Shown here: piece by piece, positions 52,807 to 63,932 of the stretch
Numbering within the stretch: the stretch's first letter is position 1
Layout of the letters: each line of letters begins with the position of its first letter
NCBI GenBank assembly: GCA_946902985.2
Contig: OX336393.1
Span: forward strand, 366,588,779 to 366,652,778
Direction: 5' to 3'
DNA: 64,000 nt
From: Meconema thalassinum
Lineage: Eukaryota > Arthropoda > Insecta > Orthoptera > Tettigoniidae
Translations under genes and position numbers: made by a program
Notes under the pieces: model-generated
What the model was told of the DNA's origin: nothing
Seen by the model: only the letters and a program-made list of their open reading frames with translations
Databases searched by the model: none

Positions 52807-55688
52807 TGGTGTATTCTTGGAATACACGGTAAGATAGAGTATTCTTTTTAATGCTCTTTGCTTGTTCATTTCATCCTTTTTTTCAAACACCAACAGTGAT
52901 CTCCTAGTTTCTCTCTGGTGGTCATGTCTCTTATGTCATTGTGAGTCTGTTCTTAGATATATATCTTCCATGACCCACCTAGCGTCATCTAGCAGCGAAT
53001 CTCTGAAGCTCCTCAATTCTTCCTGGTGCAAGAGGACTTCCTTTTCCATTTGGCCATCAGATCTCGTTGCCATCGCCAGCTATTATCTCCGTGATCAAGA
53101 GAACTTCGTCTACTTTTTCACCCACCAGGCTGTGCTAGTATCGCCTGCTATCAACTCTTTGAAGACCATTTCCTCAAAAGAATTTAAGTTTACAATATTG
53201 GTCATGCTTATATGTTCTCCTTTTGTCTCCTACCCCCACTCTTTTCCCTTCCTTGGACCCTCCGTGCTTCGCTGAGTGGGTCTCACTTGTAAGTCGGCAG
53301 TTGACTCGGTCAGTCAAGGCTCAACTAGAGCCTGTCTCCTCAAACCAAGAGGCACTCTCTACGTTCTACGCCATGTTGGCACATTAAGTATTCGTCAAAG
53401 GGAACTTCACCTTCGACATGCAACCAAGATAAGTACAGACTTAAGGTTTTAACCTCATCTTCATCAGTTTTATTATCTACTTGCTTTTATTGATCATTTT
53501 ATAGACAGTGTGAGATTACTATTTGGGGCAAAAATCATCCTTCGCGGGATGTGCCATGTTGAGCTTTTGTCTGTCTAAGCCAACCTTAATAGAAAGTAGC
53601 TTTTCTTAAGCTATTTAAATGAGAAATCTTCTCACCACGTGGGATATTATCTAATACCCGCTGTCTATAAATTACCAAGCTAGTTCCTCCGCTGGATTAA
53701 CTTTGGCCCCATTCTTCTATTAAGATCGTTCTGGAACCTTCCAGATCCTGTACTTTATCTACAAGTCTTGCCGTCATGTATTTTTCACTCACTTGTGAGA
53801 ATACTATTTAAAATTGAAGAATCTTCCTTCTGAATTAAAGCTCAATAGCGAATTTTCTTCCACCGTTGGAATGTTCTATGGCGCATTTAATTGTAATCCA
53901 CAACTTTCTCAAGCAATAGACTTTCGCCTATCTAGTGCAACCAGTCCTTTTTCATTATTGCAATAACATTCTTTGCCATAAACTTTCGTGTTTCTACAGT
54001 GAACTTTTCATCCATTTTACAGACTATAGTGATAACTAGTGCTTGTTCAACTTTTCTACCGCTTCGCGATCGTCCGTTTACATTAAATAAGGCCATGAAC
54101 ATTGATCCTAAATCCCAATTGATCTTTCCTAAACCTTCTACTAACAAACCATATTAATAAAATTGTAACTCTAGATCATTTTCTATGAGGTGTCACTCTA
54201 ACGAAGTGCCCTTCCATCTTGCTTGTTTATCATTAATTAATTTCTGCATAACTACGTGTTTTATACACGGTTCAAGCTTACATTGTTTCTACCCTATAAT
54301 CAGGGAAAACAATTCTTTCAACTCATGAGTGAGTTATTTCTAGGTCTCACGAAAGGGAAACTGCCCCATTTGGCTCGTGATTCCTACTTAAACATAGGAG
54401 GTCGAGAACCTTCCTTTTGACTTTCTCTTCAGGTTTCACAGTAAGTGACCTGCCCTTATTTGTATAATAACCAACAGTAATTCTGTATAAATATAAGAAG
54501 TTATAGGAACTTCTCCTTCATTCTACCCGCTTTCTTTTTTGTTATTTTCGAAGTTGTAACTTTTTCTAAAATAGTTACGTGTAAATTTCTTAAAGTACAC
54601 TCCTTGTACTCAATTTAATGTTTAAACTTTTATCACTTCATTTGTCTTTTTTAAATCTTACAAAGATTTTAGTACATATATAAGGTTTGAAACCTAAAGA
54701 ATTGTTAATTGCCTGGAGCAAACTTTAAATGTTAGGAGGTCTGCGACCCCAAATTGTTACTAAAAATTGAAACTATATACTTGTAAAATTTATTAGACTT
54801 TTTTGCATTGTTAAATAAATTCAAACTTTCCTTTTCGACTCATCATTTCTCTAATACAACGGTTAGGCAAGATCCTGTCTTCCTTGGCTCTCCCTACTCA
54901 ATGCCATTAAATCTATTGATAGGGCTTTCACCACTCGTTGCATTTGAGCAGGAACTCTTAGTGGTAATCTCGTTAAAGTTTCTCTTAGCTTTAATAGCTA
55001 ATTCTAACTGGCCAGTAAGGCAAGTATAGCTCGCTACGCCAGCTACCTGCGTGTGCAGATCCTCTCCGAAAACTTATGGTTGGTTTTCCAAAAGATAAGT
55101 GTTTCTCTTTGTCTAAACTTTTAGCCGGCTCCTTGCTGAGTAAAAGCTTAGCCATTTCCAAATGCAACCATTGGTTCACTTACCAAAATTACTCCCCAAG
55201 GTATAATTTTTTAACACTATCCTTCTTGGAAGCACTTGGTCGCTTTTTCAGGAACTCTATAACTTCGAAAACTGGAAATACCAAACCTGATTCAAATTAT
55301 TGGCATTCTTCGAATTACTTTGCAAAAAAGAATTCCTTTGAACAGATCTACAATAAGTCTGTTACTATCTGTCTTGCCAGACCATCACCCTTCCCCATAG
55401 TACTCATATGCATGCTTGAGAGGGAATACTCTAAAGCCATTCTCTGGCAAACCGCCCAAGTCCTAGCTGCGGTTCCCGTCAGCTTCGAACAGGTCCTTAC
55501 CCACTTTAGGTATCAGAGAACGGATTTGCAGTGGCAACCGCCTCTAAGTGCATTTAAAGTTAAATTCATAACTTTTGTGGGACTCTCCTCCTATCTTTCT
55601 ATCCTTTTTCTCCAGTCCGAAACCCACCTCCTTTTCTTTATCATCTTCCCTTGGTGGTTAGGTTATTCCTCAGCCAATAATCTACCCA
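52807..55688 (+). repeat. BEL-2 3' LTR (2,882 bp)
   Basis: About 1.3% different from the 5' LTR by eye. It ends ATCTACCCA, followed by GCAGC. Confidence 0.93.
55076..55688 (+). CDS. LTR open frame, 3' copy
   Basis: The LTR part of a 251-codon frame that begins MVGFPKDKCFSLSKLL and stays open for 204 codons to the LTR edge; the last 47 codons are flanking LINE sequence read antisense. It has the same content as 46633-47212. The diverged solo LTR at 7526-8131 shows the same protein text with one frameshift. Function unknown. Confidence 0.4.
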
Positions 55689-56600
55689 GCAGCACCGAAC
55701 GGTCAGCCCCCCACGTAGTGCCACTAAGAAACTTGAGCATGTTCAGTTTCCTGAGACACGCCGATTTTAGTTGCCGTATATGGTGCTGCCACGTTAATTT
55801 GCTGTCAAAATGGAGCCCCAGGAAGCGATAAGCGTCAACCACCGGCATTGCATCCTTGAGATGTATTTCAGGTCGTAAATATAGCCTCCGGAGCTGACAA
55901 AACTGGACGACGGAGGTTTTCGCTGCTGAAAAACGGAAACCTCGGTCGTGAGCCCACCTGTCGACCCGGTAAATAGCTAGCTGCAATTGCCGTTCCACGA
56001 TTCCCTTACTTCCAGAGCTGTAATGTGAGCTAAATGAAATTCGCAATGAAAATCGGTAGGTTACCACGGAGTCCCCACTCGTGAAGGGTGGAAAGGATCC
56101 CGTAGCGCTATGTGGTGTCGTAGGTTTTCTCGAGGTGAAAGAAAACCGTGACTACGTGCTGCTTTCAGAGAAATGCCTCCTGTATAGCGCTCTCAAGTCG
56201 CACCAGATGGTCGGTGGTGGACCTATGAGAGCGAAATCCACACTGGTACTAAGGCAGGAGATCTATCTCTTCCACGAACCTCACCAGTCGACGGTTTACC
56301 ATCTTCTCCAGCAGTTTACATAGACCATTTGTCAGTCTAATGGGCATATAGCTGCTGAAAAGCTTGGGATCCTTTCCAGCCTTGAGAATCGGTATCACAA
56401 TCCCCTCTCGCCATAGAGTTGGAAACTCCTCTTCAGTACATATACGATTGAAGAGAAGCAACAGTTGTTTTAAACTGGAATTGCATAGATGTTTCAGCAT
56501 TTCATTATGGATGTTATCCGGTCCAGGAGATTTGCACTGTGCAGTTCCCATTGAGAGAATGGAACATTGTAGAACTCCGAAGCAGCAGTGGCAGGTCATC
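55689..56600 (-). pseudogene. I-type LINE remnant, 5' part (reverse transcriptase)
   Basis: The minus strand starts in the RT domain: SPGPDNIHNEMLKHL, IVIPILKAGKDPKLFSSYMP (about 56550-56340). Then GFRSHRSTTDHLVRLES and FFHLEKTYD follow, where the catalytic Asp of FFDLEKAYD is His and two stops occur (about 56240-56100). LRGNLPIFIANF comes next. A deletion near 56020-56050 removes the YxDD box before ERQLQLAIYRVDRWA and FRFSAAKTSVVQF. The last block, RFLGLHFDSKLTW ... MLKFLSGTTWGADRSVLL (55850-55690), runs in frame into 44331 once BEL-2 is removed. The element is 5'-truncated at about 56600. Confidence 0.82.
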
Positions 56601-57721
56601 GCTTAATTTGAGTTTCGCTTATTTTCGGAATGATGTATAGAAATTATGAAAGTTCGTTGTTTTGACTATGCTAACAATAACCAAATAATAGTCAGTGACA
56701 GTGGAAGAACTAACAACTATCAAATTAGGAAGTGTTTCGAAAAATGAAAAGGAAGAGTTTTCAGCAAAGATTTTGAATTCTTGTTCAATGTTTACAATTT
56801 AGGATAGGGCCTTTCTTGTTTTACTTTGTCTTATCCTAGTTTTCACCAATCAGGAACATTATTTAAACATATATGATACAATATATATTTTAATTAATTA
56901 TATGTCTGTTTTGCTTCTGTGAGAGCGTAGTGAAGTACATCGATTAACCGACAAAAACAAATAATCAATTATTCGACCAACCGATTAATCGACCAATCAA
57001 TTAAACACACAATCGATGAATCGTTTTGTAGCAATTATTGAATTATCGATAACTAATTCCTACTGCCTATACTTTCTGAGAGAAATCATACTGCACTGTA
57101 CAACACAAACATAATTCAAAATTCAATCCATTTGAAGAAAGTAAGTTAACACAGTAGGCTACGTACCCAGAATTAAGAATACTGTACACAAAGGCATACC
57201 GGTACAAATATGACTGAAATGACTCAACTACACAAGTCACCCTCTTTCACGGAGAGGCGATATAACAACTGCGGTCATATCCGCAACTAAACTTTAGTAG
57301 GGGAAGGACGGGCATAACGGCAAGGCTAAGGTTTTTGATTTTTTTAAACTAATTTACAAACAATCTGGACACATCAGGATCATATACACGTTAACCATCC
57401 TATTGCATGCAAGATTCTTTTCGTTGTGGTTGGGCAAAGGGAAATGCCTACATAATCAATTTCTCAAAAAAGTCCCCAAGCCCATGGCCAACAAGTGGTA
57501 AATTAATTGAGAAAAGGGGTTTTAAATTAGAAAAAGAATATTTTAAGGAAATGTTAATTTATTTACAGTAAATAAACATACCGTAATCATGTTCAATACA
57601 AAATATGTTTTTCCAAAAATATCTACAATAAAAATAATTATTTGCATATGAAAAATAAAAATAAAGCGATTTCTGGTAAGTTAAGCTACAACTTTCCCAT
57701 TAATACCCATCGTCCTTTTCC
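56601..57721. other. no gene; degenerate ATCG repeat
   Basis: An imperfect CGATTAATCGACC repeat lies at 56938-57055, similar to 41935-42056. The remainder is AT-rich and unassigned. Confidence 0.4.
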
Positions 57722-58482
57722 CCGGTGTCTTCCTCTTTGCGGTCATTCCAGATTGCGTTCACCTCATTAGTAGTCCAGATTGCGGTCACTTTCATTTTAG
57801 GGAAGAGCTATAAACATTCCAGCGTCCAGATTGCGATCACTTTTCTTGGGAGACCGGTCCGGTTGTAACTCCCCTGGGAATTTCCTCACCTTTCACTTCC
57901 ACCCCTCTTGCCAATGTTATTTACTTTTACGAGACGAATTTTTCGAGGAAATGAAAAGAATGTTTTTCACAATATACAGTACCTATTATAAAAAATACTG
58001 TAGATATCTCGCGCCTCAAATGGGAGAGGAGGGGCAGAAATCAAAAATTATATCCTGTAGGCTAAGTATAAAATTTCCCGTTACAACAATTTTGTTGAAA
58101 GTGAAGGTTGTTGATTCCGATCCTGAAACGTTTCTATTCTTAAGTCTGAAAATGTTCTACCTTAATCATTGCTTTACGAGGTGCCGTCATATTTTTATAA
58201 GCGAAGTTTTATGGGGTGTGCTCAGCTGAACACTGAACTGTATTCTTAGATTATGTAGTGGAATATCAGTTTCCCCTCGTTATCCACAAAACTTACGGAA
58301 GGTATGAGTCAGTCGGGAAGAACCAAGAACCAAGGACCGGTCTCCCAAGAAAAGTGATCGCAATCTGGACGCTGGAATGTTTCTAGTTCTTCCCTAAAAT
58401 GAAAGTGACCCCAATCTGGACTGCTAATGAGGTGAACGCAATCTGGAATGACCGCAATCAGGACATACCCCTCTTCCCCGAC
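57722..58482. mobile_element. inverted-repeat (foldback-like) element
   Basis: The left arm (about 57722-57862) and right arm (about 58333-58482) are inverted copies over about 130 bp and share the outer word CCGGTGTC. Each arm has three direct copies of CCAGATTGCGnTCAC with small changes. The right arm has an extra 13 bp or so near its outer end. The 470-bp centre holds no transposase. Target duplication not found. Confidence 0.7.
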
Positions 58483-58943
58483 ACCGGCGCACAGTTCTTG
58501 GGCCCACAAATCACATCCTGGGCACTTTATCCATGCATATTGGAAGTTGAAACCGAATTTTTTCACAACAATGAAGACATTCTGCATCGTTATCCCTATC
58601 TGTGTCGACAAACAGGTTTCTTTTAGCAGTGTCGACCTGAGATTTCTAGCTGGTTTCTTTGGATTTTTATGAATATTCTTAGCAATCTTTTGTCTTCAGC
58701 TATTTTTCGTTTCAAAACTTGTCCGATTTTTCTTGCTTCATTAGAGGACTTCCTGACAACAGAGCTGCATAACATTTCTCCCGCCAATTTATTCACAGGT
58801 TCAATATATTTAGGGCAGAAATAACGCAGATGGGCATTTTAGCCACCTACTGGCCGTTGTGCCCGCTCAGACGACATTAATAAAAGTTTGTTGTCAGCTG
58901 TCAACAAACAACGATGAGCCATTTCTCAATATTGAATTGTGTA

Positions 58944-59073
58944 TAGGATGACCAGGTAGAAACGAATGTTGGGGGCGGGACTCACAGTAAGTTGCTGCTG
59001 TAGAGCTTCCCCCACTTGGCACTACGACTTCACCTTACACAAGCACAAGGTCCAACGACAAAGAAACCAGTAG

Positions 59074-59144
<71 letters not shown>

Positions 59145-59269
59145 TTCCCCTATCTGACGCACATGCGCAGAAGAAAGACTAGCAGTGGAGAGACAAGGGA
59201 GCTGAAAACACTCTCCCCTACTTTGGTGCGCTTGCGCATTGAAACATTCTTTTCTACCTGGTCATCCTA
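58944..59269. mobile_element. MITE with TA duplication
   Basis: 326 bp. The ends TAGGATGACCAGGTAGAAA are inverted copies for about 27 bp (one mismatch, then drift), with TA on both sides (58942-58943 and 59270-59271). This is the Tc1/mariner-type pattern. The centre holds an (AG)n run. Confidence 0.75.
59082..59141 (+). repeat. (AG)n microsatellite
   Basis: About 30 AG units inside the MITE. It produces an artificial Arg-Glu repeat frame (59016-59339). Confidence 0.97.
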
Positions 59270-59365
59270 TAGCAAAGTTATCACTCTTTTAAAGCAATTA
59301 TGTTTCAAAAACCTAACTTGTTACGTACATTTGAAATAATTACATGAATTAAGGACTTACCTTTG

Positions 59366-59650
59366 ACCAGAGAGTAGCGTAGCCAGCAGCATGCTGAACT
59401 GATATGCCCAAGATCGTGGGTTCAAAGTTCAAACACAGCTGAAGTCGTCGGATTTTTAAGAGCATAAAATTTTTTCAGTGTGCCTTACTTCAGAGGAAAG
59501 TAATAGATTTTTGGCATGGAAAAGAATCTACCACTACAATTGGTAGTGTGTAGCTAAATTTGTAGGTTATTTGGCTAGTTCCAACGTTCACCGCTGGGTG
59601 TCAGTGACGTCTGGTAGACAAAGTTGGAACTACTTAAAATTGAACTTGCC
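59366..59650 (+). mobile_element. SINE type A, 3'-truncated
   Basis: Head (AGTAGCGTAGCCAGCAGCAT) and body (TCGTCGGATTTTTAAGAGCA, TTCCAACGTTCACCGCTGGG) are present. The shared 3' domain is missing. More diverged than the copy at 40403. Confidence 0.7.
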
Positions 59651-60139
59651 CAGTTTCATTCAGCTTCATTCATTTAATCTCATCCACATGTGACGGTATT
59701 TGTAGCTCACCCCATGGGTGTACACATAGAAGGAGCTACAAACTCTGGCGAACCGAACATGTCCTCGGATACCCCCGGCAATAAAACAAGAAAGAAACTT
59801 CTAATAAACCAGGGTCCTACCAAGGCTTATAAACTGTAGTTTAGTAGCCTTGGGGTCCAACAGCATAAACAACTCATATCTTGCTAAAAACGACGTCATC
59901 ATGAGTTACTGCAATTTTAGTGTTTTTTTTTGAGACGGTACTCTCTTATTATTTATTTAGCGTAAGACGTTTAGTTTCTTCTTCTAAGGGGCAGACGACC
60001 TCGTAGTTCCACCCCTTAAAGCAACAATAACTAACTAACTAACTAACTTTCTTCTTCTAGTGACTCAACACAAGTAAGATGACTGTGCGGGTAACCTTCG
60101 TGCGTTTGTCGCAGGATAGCAGCACTGTACAACCTTTTG
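59651..60139. other. no gene; one SINE 3' domain
   Basis: Shared 3' domain at 59985-60055 (AAGGGGCAGACGACCTCGTA, GTTCCACCCCTTAAAG), ending in (AACT)n. Otherwise unassigned. Confidence 0.45.
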
Positions 60140-60540
60140 CCAGGGTGGGTGAGTGGTTATCGTGTCGGATTACTAACCCCCAAGCTTGCAGGTTCGCTCC
60201 TGGCCGTGGTAAGTGATTTTTGAAATGCGGAATAAATGGCGACATGCATGATATACGATGTTGGCTTGTTAAAGAACCCATTTGAATTCAGTAGGCCGTG
60301 TTCATAATGGCAAAATTAATCTCGGATTTTTCCGCCAACACAAAGTTCCTCATTTCTCTGCTAGAAAGCGCTATAGTAGTTATTGTTGTTTCAAGGGGCG
60401 AAACTACGAGGTCATCTGCCCCTAAGATATCTAACCTCCTTGACTTTCATAGTGCTTCAAGGAACAACACAATTCGACATGCAAGCTGCCCTCTGGGAGT
60501 CAAATAACAAAGCTTGCACCCGGCACCATGGGCCATACGA

Positions 60541-60588
<48 letters not shown>

Positions 60589-60590
60589 CT
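60140..60590 (+). mobile_element. SINE type F with a nested 3' domain
   Basis: Head GGTGGGTGAGTGGTTATCGT, B-box GCAGGTTCGCTCCTGG, end GGGCCATACGATATTATT. A reversed shared 3' domain of about 50 bp (60376-60427) interrupts it between GCGCTATAGT and ATATCTAACC. The tail is (ATT)n at 60541-60588. Confidence 0.8.
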
Positions 60591-61738
60591 TATGAGCAAG
60601 TATTCTGATCTTTAGAAATTAGGTGCTGTAGGACCCTGGTCTATTAGAAGTTATTTTCTTGTTTTGATGCAAACAACCACTTTCTGAAATATTGGCTACT
60701 TGATTTTAGCACCCTGTATTCAATGGAATCAGCAATATAATTGATATATTTTATTGTGTTAAATAATCTCATACCAAAATATAGTCTACAATTTTTTTCT
60801 CACTTACAAAACTTACTCAACACATTGGAGAAAATCATCCGATACAATTGAAATATATTCTCAAATCTAGAAAATATCTTAAGTTTGTATAAATGATAAA
60901 AGGTTCAGTTGATGAGTATATGAAGAAATAACCTTTGTTTTATGGACACCATGTTTATTTGGTGAAATACAGGTGCAGTGTAGTGAATATGTGCGTCTGT
61001 CTCAAGAACGAAACCTTCTGCCATTAATACAGACTTACGCGAAAAATCTATATAAAACTATTACGTAAAATATTTGAGAGTAGGAGAAACAAACCCTTCG
61101 ACGACATTACACCAGGATCAGTCAGCAAATTCAGCGAATTGCTATTTAATTTCCTAACAAATCATAATGCAATGTTATCCTGTCTACTCTCAATTACTCT
61201 GTCGGTTTTTCTCCTGTGTATACTTGAGTTCATTTTTATAGTCAAGAATAGAAACAGCTAGTCGCCTCACATTGGTGAGGACTACAGCAGCATGCTCTTG
61301 CGTTTCGTCGTTTTTGCTGGCTATACACTTCATGAGATACTGCAAGAAAACAACCATTGTCATTATTATTTATTGTGATGCCTCATGCTTTGGGATAAAA
61401 TGAGAGGTACATGAATGAAATCATCAAATTTGCAGATGATCAAGCATATAATCTCAGAAATCCCAACCATGCTAACAAAAGTGCTGTTAAAGCTCAAATA
61501 GAAAGTGAAGTGGAATGGTAGGAAAATAAACATTAGCATCATCAAGGGAAAATTATGGTCATTCGACCGTTTTCTACCGGTGGGCTACGGATGCGCATCG
61601 GGATACCATACAGTCAGCGAGCCTTAAATTCAAGGTCATGTACGTTGATAAATTGTCAGGCAAGCAGGGAACTTAGCAGGGTCACAATTGTGGACAAACC
61701 ACGAGCTGTGTGCTCCGCTGTGGGCTGTTACTAGGCTA
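60591..61738. other. no gene seen
   Basis: AT-rich, unassigned. No repeat from elsewhere in the window was spotted. Confidence 0.35.
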
Positions 61739-62673
61739 CTATAGAGCATCCAGCGTTTAGAAAAGACTGTGGGTCTTATGGGCCTTTACTTTTAACGGAA
61801 ATCCCCCCTACACTGGTTTTGTTGCCTCACCTTTTATCATGAAGGAACTCTGAACATATATATTTTTCGTCATAATAGCTTCCTACAATTATCTGCCAAT
61901 TGATTACCTTTGTTATTGCATACAAGTATCGCTTATATTACGTCTTAGTAATTTAAAAATGTTCGAGGTTAGCACGCTGGAAAGAAGAGCCTCGTCCTGT
62001 GCTGCATGCTCGCCCGGAGTGGAGCACGTGCTCAGTTCCGCCGACAACATAAGTTCTGAAGCACTATACGTCATTGGTGTTACTGTTGTGTGTCTGTTTT
62101 ATTTTCTGTTCGATCGAATCATGGCTGCCGACAGTTGAGTTCCAACCCACTATCTCCCGAATGCAAGCTCACAGCTGCGCGCCCCTAACCGCACGGCTAA
62201 CTCACTACAATATTACAAATATTAATCTAAACAATACAACAAGAATAAAATTGAAAGAAACTAAATTACAGCCTAACTAATAACTAAAGAGGTAATGATG
62301 ATCAACAGTATTGCTGACATGAAAATGGTTAACATCGTCTGCATACATCCCAGAAGGAAGGAAGGGTTGTGCTCTCAACATCTGTCAATCAGAAATGCGT
62401 CATATCACAACGAAATGAAAGTCGTTATTGGTTCTCTTCGCATACAGTATCCTTAATCCTGGTCCAATCCGTTAACACCTGCAAAACTGTTCCTTCCTGG
62501 GCGTGTTCTACTTCAGGTAGCTGCTGGGTTTGTGTTGTCTCGCTAACTTATGAAAGCGCAGTACTCGAAGCGGGTGAACATAACGTATGACGTCAGCGCT
62601 ACCTCTGCCTAGAGTTAGCAACACTGTCGCCATAAGGCTCCACAGTCTTTTCTAAACGCTGGATGCTCTATAG
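61739..62673. mobile_element. MITE with P-like inverted ends
   Basis: 935 bp with 34-bp perfect inverted ends (61739-61772 and 62640-62673; they start CTATAGAGCATCCAGCGTTT), extended imperfectly to about 47 bp. No coding frame of note. The core AGCGTTTAGAAnAGA is also in the ends of the P-like transposon (36959-40388), and GACT(T)GTGGAG follows in both. The target duplication is unclear because the ends are palindromic (CTATAG); TA is possible. Confidence 0.7.
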
Positions 62674-62997
62674 GCTCGCTTCAATGTGCGAGATCTCAAG
62701 GACACCAGCAACACTCCATAGAATAAACTGAAATGATGACGAGCAAGTACCCACCTCCACTGAATGTCAAGATAGAGGTGAGCCAGTTCAACAAGGGGCA
62801 CATTATAAATAATTTAGTATAATCGTTAAAAGAAAAATCACAGTGTCATACCTCGGCGATGTTGGTATAACTCAGTGGCACTAGGGAAGTGGAGCGAACA
62901 GCTTCACTTAGCCGCTATCTATACAAAAAATCCTCTTTACACGTTCACCTACCCTAGAGCGAATACCACAATAGAGGCCACTCTATTGGAGGGTGAA
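62674..62997. other. no gene seen
   Basis: Short unassigned spacer between the MITE and the SINE cluster. Confidence 0.3.
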
Positions 62998-63800
62998 GGC
63001 GGCTTCAGTGGCGTAGTCGGTAGCATGCTGAACTTCTATGCCCTCGCGGGTTCAAATCTGGCCTAAGTCGCCGGATTTTTTAAGAGCGTTAAAATCCCTC
63101 AGTAGGATGCCTTCGGAGGGGAAGTAAAGCCGGCGGTCCCATGTCATAGATTTATGGCATCTTAAAGAACCTTCCACTAATTACACCTGTGTGAAGCTAA
63201 ATTGTATAGGTTAAGAATGTAAACAACGCTCTTAGGTTCCTACGTTATTTGCGGTGGCGTCTGGTAGCTAAGTTCTGAACTAGTAGTCGTTGACGGTGGC
63301 GTTTGGCCCCGGGTTCGATCCCCGGCTCCGTCAGGGATTTTAAAACTGACGTGAGGGTTGGATTTTTTAAGATTTTTTAAAAGCGTTAAAATCCCTCAGT
63401 AGGATGCCTTCGGGGGGGAAGTAAAGCCGGCGGTCCCATGTCATAGATTTATGGCATCTTAAAGAACCTTCCACTAATTACACCTGTGTGAAGCTAAATT
63501 GTATAGGTTAAGAATTTAACCAAGATTAACGGCCGAGGGGACCCGACGCGCTGATCACGCGTCACCCCAATATCTGCAGACCGAATGGCTGGGCAGCGGT
63601 TGCTTGGTCGGCCTTAGCCCGTCATGGGCTGCATAGTGCCAGGGGTTGACTTTTTTTTGTTTTGTTTTTGATAACACACACTAATACAGTCATCACAATT
63701 AACATCGGTTATCAGACAGATTCTACACACACCCAAAGTACACGGGGCTACATGACCGCGTTGAAGCAGCCCCTAAACTTAAGAACCAACCAACCAACCA
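62998..63800 (+). mobile_element. composite of SINE types A and D
   Basis: A type A head and body (62998-63306) is broken in GTTGACGGTGGCGTTTGG by a type D piece (63307-63355, CCCCGGGTTCGATCCCCGGC). A second copy of the type A body follows (63371-63517), then the rest of type D (63519-63660, AAGATTAACGGCCGAGGGG), then the type A shared 3' domain (63670-63782, CACGGGGCTACATGACCGCG) and an (ACCA)n end. Confidence 0.75.
63371..63517 (+). repeat. 147-bp displaced copy of 63073-63219
   Basis: Type A body sequence from GATTTTTTAA through AGCGTTAAAATCCCTCAGT to GTATAGGTTAAGAA, nearly identical to 63073-63219. It replaces about 90 bp of the type D body. Confidence 0.85.
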
Positions 63801-63932
63801 ACCATTGGAGGGTGAAACAAAATGAAATCTCTATAGGTAAGTAGGTCTAAGTAAGCTGTCTGAAAATGTCGAAATTATGTATTTACACCGGATGTGGTGT
63901 ATAATGATCCGATATATCCTCAGATTGTTTTT

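Larger units (their letters stand above)
44332..55688 (+). mobile_element. BEL-2: BEL/Pao element with 2.9-kb LTRs
   Basis: 11,357 bp. Two direct LTRs (2,881 and 2,882 bp, TGGTGTATTC...ATCTACCCA), a tRNA-Phe primer-binding site, one Gag-Pol frame interrupted by a single stop, and GCAGC target duplications. It sits inside the I-type LINE: deleting BEL-2 plus one GCAGC restores the LINE frame across the junction. By eye the LTRs differ at about 35-40 positions (roughly 1.3%), so insertion was fairly recent. LTRs make up half of the element, whereas BEL/Pao LTRs are usually a few hundred bp to about 1 kb. Confidence 0.95.

Noticed and set aside
59016..59339. 107-codon frame with a long Arg-Glu repeat
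   Set aside because: It is the translation of an (AG)n microsatellite inside a MITE.
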